From an uncultured Intestinimonas sp. (lineage in GTDB: Bacteria; Bacillota; Clostridia; Oscillospirales; Oscillospiraceae), in NCBI RefSeq assembly GCF_944387725.1, contig NZ_CALXGA010000020.1, positions 1-32,363 of the forward strand: a DNA stretch of 32,363 nt, given 5' to 3'. A program made the position numbers and the translations under genes. This document shows positions 29,352-32,363 of this stretch, in pieces (position 1 is the stretch's first letter; each line of letters starts with the position of its first letter). The notes under the pieces are model-generated. The model did not search any database. It had not been told where the DNA came from and saw only the letters and a list, made by a program, of their open reading frames with translations.

Positions 29352-30833
29352 TTACCATTCTTTTACTTTTGCCAAATCATTCTCATGGAAAACAATATCA
29401 GCTACTTCCTCCAACGCTGCGTCCTGTCGCTCCTTGGCAGCCTCCAGGTCGTCAAAGTCCCCCAAGGCTCGTAGGTCGATGGCCGAGGCGTCCACCCCAG
29501 CATTGGGATGCGACCCCTGCTGCGCCAGGGTGGCGGGATAGTCCCCTTCCAACTGCCCCCGGATGCTTTTCGCCCGCAGGCGGCACACCTCCAGCAAGGT
29601 ATCCACCGCCAGCAGGTGATCTTCGTAGGAGCAAAAGGTGGTGGGGTCGGCCTTCACATAGGGGACGATGAGGGCCTGAGCCTCCCGGATCACCGCCTCA
29701 TACCGGCCGCTCTCGAAATACTCCGCCAGAAGCTGATCCAGGTAGGCGTGGTACCGGTCGAAATAACCGCCGTTCTTCATCAGGTTATGGTAGAGAGGGC
29801 GGTTCCGCATGATCTCCCCCGGGGCAGGGGTGTTCACCGGCCAGTTGATGAGCACATTAGGGTCCCGGATGGGATCGGTCATCCCCAGGGCATAGGTGCC
29901 GAAGGCCAGGTTGTAGTCCCAAGGCAGGATGGAGAGAATGCCGTCCTCCTCATAGAGAAAGTAGTTGTGGCCCGTATGCCCCAGGTAGCTGTCCCAGTTC
30001 ATCACGAAGACCTGGACGGTAAAGTAGCGGAGCACCTGGTCCACGTTCACCGCCGTCTCCAGGTCCTCCCCGACGGACAGCACCCGCAGGGCCTCGATCA
30101 GCCGGGCCTGGTCCGCAGCATCGATGTCGAACTTGGCGTTTTCAAAAATGTTGGGGTAGCGCTCCGGGTCATCGCCCACATACCGCAGGGCCACGTCGGC
30201 GTTCTCGTCATGGAGGGAGCGGTAGTCCGGCTTGTAGAGCCGTCCGTAGTCCGGGCCGAAGTTCCGCCGGGCAAAGGCCTCCTCCGGCTCCTCGATAGCC
30301 AGGAAGAGCCCCCAGGGGGCACCGTTCACCGTCACCCACACGAAGCTGCACAGGGGAGTGGGCACTCCCATGAACGCCATCATGTCGTAGACCAGCCAGG
30401 TTTTCAGATAGCTGTTGTCCTGGAAGGAGGCGTCCAGGGAGAGCTTGTCCAGGCCATAGTAATTCCCCCCGTCCACATAGTGGTCAAACTCAAGCTTGAG
30501 ACTGAACCGGGACAGGCCGTACTCCTGGGTGAGCCGCAGGGAGTTATTCCCCTTGGCCCGCAGGCCCACCTGGTAAAATGCCTCCCCGTCGATGACGGCG
30601 GTGCAGGGAATATATGCCTCCCGGGGCGCGTCCGCGAGAAACTGTGCCCAGTCCTCTACCTGGAGATCCACAGTGTGAACATAGCTGCTGTCGAACAGGC
30701 GGCAGGCGTATTCCGGCGCGGAGCTGGCGGACCGGAGGCCCAGGGCCTCCCCAAAAAAGAGCAACCCGGTGAGGGCCAGAGCCAGGACCATGGCCCCGGC
30801 GCAGAGGCGGTCGATGTGCCGGCAGCGGATCAT
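29352..30833 (-). CDS. cotH: CotH kinase family protein
   Basis: CotH-family proteins have a Fam20-like kinase fold and phosphorylate spore-coat or surface proteins. The 493-residue product has an N-terminal membrane/signal segment (about 12-30), a β-rich entry domain with VGLRAKGNNSL (90-99), LKLEFDHYVDGGNYYGLDKLSL, GLFLAIEEPEEAF, and the catalytic region GHNYFLYEEDGILSILPWDYNLAFG (split at 288-312 by reading), with the PWD motif characteristic of the family. GGTGAGG precedes ATG 30833, four bases after the DUF4956 stop. It is the last gene of the minus-strand VTC-DUF4956-CotH operon. Whether it acts on the coat or elsewhere is not shown. Confidence 0.85.
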   Translation of the reverse strand: MIRCRHIDRLCAGAMVLALALTGLLFFGEALGLRSASSAPEYACRLFDSSYVHTVDLQVEDWAQFLADAPREAYIPCTAVIDGEAFYQVGLRAKGNNSLRLTQEYGLSRFSLKLEFDHYVDGGNYYGLDKLSLDASFQDNSYLKTWLVYDMMAFMGVPTPLCSFVWVTVNGAPWGLFLAIEEPEEAFARRNFGPDYGRLYKPDYRSLHDENADVALRYVGDDPERYPNIFENAKFDIDAADQARLIEALRVLSVGEDLETAVNVDQVLRYFTVQVFVMNWDSYLGHTGHNYFLYEEDGILSILPWDYNLAFGTYALGMTDPIRDPNVLINWPVNTPAPGEIMRNRPLYHNLMKNGGYFDRYHAYLDQLLAEYFESGRYEAVIREAQALIVPYVKADPTTFCSYEDHLLAVDTLLEVCRLRAKSIRGQLEGDYPATLAQQGSHPNAGVDASAIDLRALGDFDDLEAAKERQDAALEEVADIVFHENDLAKVKEW

Positions 30834-30837
30834 GGCC

Positions 30838-31512
30838 TCACCCCAGATATTCCCCGTTGTAGGAGACCAGCACCACATGGCCCACGTCCTGCATCTCTCC
30901 CAGCTCGTTGACAAAGCCGGTGTCGGCCTTCCGTAGGCGCACCTCGTAATTGAGCTCAATCAGCCCCGGGGAGACGCTCTTGCTCTTGAGGTTCAGCCGC
31001 CGCACCCGGGCCTCCACCAGGGCGCGGACCTGGGCCTCCACGTCCTGGGAGCCGCAGTGGACCACCAGGATATAGGGGGACTCCCCGTTTTTCTGCCGGG
31101 AGAACACCAGCAGCACCGTCCCCACAAAGAGGCTCCCCACCACCGCCAGGGGGATGATACCCGCCGCCAGCACAATGCCCACGGCGATGGCCCAGAACAA
31201 AAAGGCGATATCCATGGGCTCCTTGATGGCGGTGCGGAACCGGACGATGGACAGGGCGCCCACCATGCCCAGGGAGAGGACGATGTTGCTGGTCACCGCC
31301 AGGATCAGCAGGGTGGTAATCATGGTCAGGGCGATGAGAGTGACGCCGAAGCTGGGGGCGTACATCACCCCACTGTAGCTCTGTTTGTAGACCAGAAAGA
31401 GGAACAGGCCCAGCAGGAAGGCCAGCACCAGGGCGATGGCGGCGTCCAGCAGGGAGACGCTGTCCAGGCGCTCCAGGAAGCTGGAGCGGAAGATGTCCTG
31501 AAAGGTGGTCAT
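30838..31512 (-). CDS. DUF4956 membrane protein
   Basis: This 224-residue inner-membrane protein has three to four helices (about 24-42, 58-76, 102-137) and the family signature LGMVGALSIVRFRTAIKEP at 81-99, followed by a soluble C-terminal α/β part (YILVVHCGSQDVEAQVRALV). DUF4956 genes often sit beside VTC-type polymerases and CotH kinases; the function is unknown, and a transport or scaffolding role is a guess. AAGGAG lies eight bases before ATG 31512 and overlaps GTG 31521, which excludes that start. It is the middle gene of the operon. Confidence 0.85.
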   Translation of the reverse strand: MTTFQDIFRSSFLERLDSVSLLDAAIALVLAFLLGLFLFLVYKQSYSGVMYAPSFGVTLIALTMITTLLILAVTSNIVLSLGMVGALSIVRFRTAIKEPMDIAFLFWAIAVGIVLAAGIIPLAVVGSLFVGTVLLVFSRQKNGESPYILVVHCGSQDVEAQVRALVEARVRRLNLKSKSVSPGLIELNYEVRLRKADTGFVNELGEMQDVGHVVLVSYNGEYLG

Positions 31513-31544
31513 GGGGGCCACTCCTTAAATGTCTGTGGATTTGC

Positions 31545-32237
31545 TCAGTCAAACCGGCGGCACAGGGCGTATTTGGAGCAGGCAGAGGCCCTGCGGTCCC
31601 AGGTCTGCACGGCCATGCGGACCAGGTCGGGGAGAAAGGCGTCGTACTTGACCTCCAGCACTGTGAGGCCCTCCATCGGCTTTAAGGGGAGGGGGGCCTC
31701 CGGCTGGAGGAAATCCAGGGGGCCCCGCCCGGTGCGGAGGTTCCGGTCCAGGGTGACCCGGATGTTGCCCGGGGGGTAGGCGAAGGCCTCCCGGTCGTAG
31801 CAGACCACCGTCCGGGGGACCAGAAGGGACCCCCGCAGCTTGTGGTACAGCTCACGGAGCAGGGGCTCATCCCGCTCCAGAAGAAAGGCGTCCTCCCCCG
31901 CCAGCAGGCTTTGGGCCTCCTCCCGGGTCAGCCGGGCGGTGCGCTTGCCGCACAGGCCGTTTACCTTGTATTTCTTCTCCAGCTTCAGCCAGGCGGGCCT
32001 TTCTCCGTAGTACCGCAGGCGGAACTTCTCCCGGCGGTCCACCCCGTCCAGCTTCTCCCGGAGGGCGGTGTCGTAGGGGGTGTCGAAGTAGAGGCTGGCG
32101 ACCTGGTAGCTCCCGTCCGCCCCCGCATGGGCGTCGTGGGGAAACAGGCGGCGCAGCCGCCCGGCCAGCACCAGGTCCTCCTGACGGGAGACCTGGTGCT
32201 TGTACTCGTGGCGGAGCCGGAGGGGCTCAGTCGTCAT
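31545..32237 (-). CDS. VTC-domain polyphosphate polymerase-like protein
   Basis: VTC-domain proteins are tunnel-fold (TTM) enzymes; the yeast member makes polyphosphate from ATP. The 230-residue soluble product has the expected basic and acidic tunnel residues: LRHEYKHQV, VASLYFDTPYDTALREK, KFRLRYYG (RxR pair), WLKLEKKYKVNG, VCYDREAF, NIRVTLDRNLRTG and VLEVKYDAFLPDLV. The start ATG 32237 has no ribosome site and lies inside the end of the upstream gene (TATGACGACTGA), so it relies on coupling. A role in polyphosphate synthesis is likely but not proven. Confidence 0.85.
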   Translation of the reverse strand: MTTEPLRLRHEYKHQVSRQEDLVLAGRLRRLFPHDAHAGADGSYQVASLYFDTPYDTALREKLDGVDRREKFRLRYYGERPAWLKLEKKYKVNGLCGKRTARLTREEAQSLLAGEDAFLLERDEPLLRELYHKLRGSLLVPRTVVCYDREAFAYPPGNIRVTLDRNLRTGRGPLDFLQPEAPLPLKPMEGLTVLEVKYDAFLPDLVRMAVQTWDRRASACSKYALCRRFD

Positions 32238-32363
32238 AGCCGCTGTCGCCGTAGTTGGAGGCTCCGTAGTTGGAGCTGCCGTAGTTGGTGACGCCGTCGT
32301 TGTTGGGGCCGTAGTCGGTGTCGTTGTAGTCGGTGACGCCGTCGGCGTTGGGGCCGTAGTCGG
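32227..32363 (-). CDS. Partial protein with Asn/Asp/Gly/Tyr repeat tail (cut by the window edge)
   Basis: Only the last 45 codons are inside the window; they end with TGA at 32229-32227, which overlaps the start of the VTC gene by 11 nt. The tail is low complexity with two near copies of DYGPN.DGVT.Y, then NYGASNYGDSGYDD. I cannot name the protein. Its coupling to the VTC gene makes it part of the VTC-DUF4956-CotH operon, and a repetitive hydrophilic tail suggests an exported or surface protein. The N-terminus, domain content and start lie outside the window. Confidence 0.75.
   Translation of the reverse strand, partial: DYGPNADGVTDYNDTDYGPNNDGVTNYGSSNYGASNYGDSGYDD

Noticed and set aside
29508..30911. 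467-codon plus-strand frame opposite the CotH gene
   Set aside because: Shadow frame; CotH motifs are clear on the minus strand.
32240..32363. Repeats at the right edge considered as a CRISPR or satellite
   Set aside because: They read as an open frame with a DYGPN.DGVT motif and a natural stop overlapping the VTC start, so they are coding.

Overview
The window is about 32 kb of GC-rich DNA, probably the chromosome of a spore-forming gut Firmicute of the Oscillospiraceae type (Flavonifractor / Pseudoflavonifractor / Lawsonibacter-like). The evidence is the yabP-yabQ-divIC-yabR sporulation/division block, a CotH-type spore-coat kinase homologue, Firmicute AGGAGG ribosome sites, feoA-feoB followed by a FeoB-associated Cys-rich peptide, and Clostridia-type DUF4358 and stalk-domain exported proteins. 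The genus is inference. No rRNA, tRNA or CRISPR array was seen.

Layout. 1-1084: AT-richer remnant DNA with an oriT-like inverted-repeat block, the tail of a possible IS630-type transposase, and an internally shortened EFR1-type flavodoxin/ferredoxin gene behind a perfect consensus promoter. 1142-3559: ferrous iron uptake (feoA, feoB, Cys-rich peptide). 3660-7390: a repeat-rich zone with two small repeat families around an SSB-like gene, a coiled-coil gene of unknown function and a multiply broken stalk-domain pseudogene. 7499-9964: a membrane GGDEF protein and a small acidic protein, both on the minus strand. 10128-18332: murI, nadE, citrate synthase and mfd, all plus strand. 18561-19820: acetyl-CoA acetyltransferase. 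19966-21596: the yabP-yabQ-divIC-yabR block, minus strand. 21676-23369: divergent bioY and birA around a perfect BirA operator. 23448-27487: DUF3783 protein, split ThrE-type exporter, HAD phosphatase, SGNH hydrolase, DUF4358 lipoprotein. 27562-28368: a convergent second DUF4358 protein. 28488-29305: a MITE copy and a wrecked large serine recombinase. 29352-32363: a minus-strand operon of a repeat-tailed protein (cut by the window edge), a VTC-type polyphosphate polymerase, a DUF4956 membrane protein and a CotH kinase homologue.

The most unusual structure is a family of five 161-162 bp palindromic elements (TIR GGGCTTGTTTGAAA, each flanked by TA). They fall into two sequence subtypes, include one head-to-tail pair sharing a single TA, and one copy supplies the stop codon of a broken gene. 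A second 161 bp repeat with AGTACT ends lies beside two of them. The least understood gene set is the VTC / DUF4956 / CotH operon, which couples a polyphosphate polymerase fold, a membrane protein of unknown function and a secreted kinase fold.

Local regulation that can be read directly: the BirA box overlapping the bioY promoter (biotin feedback), a possible SigE-type promoter ahead of yabP, near-consensus SigA promoters for the EFR1 remnant, murI, the thiolase, birA and the small acidic gene, and strong hairpin terminators bounding most units.
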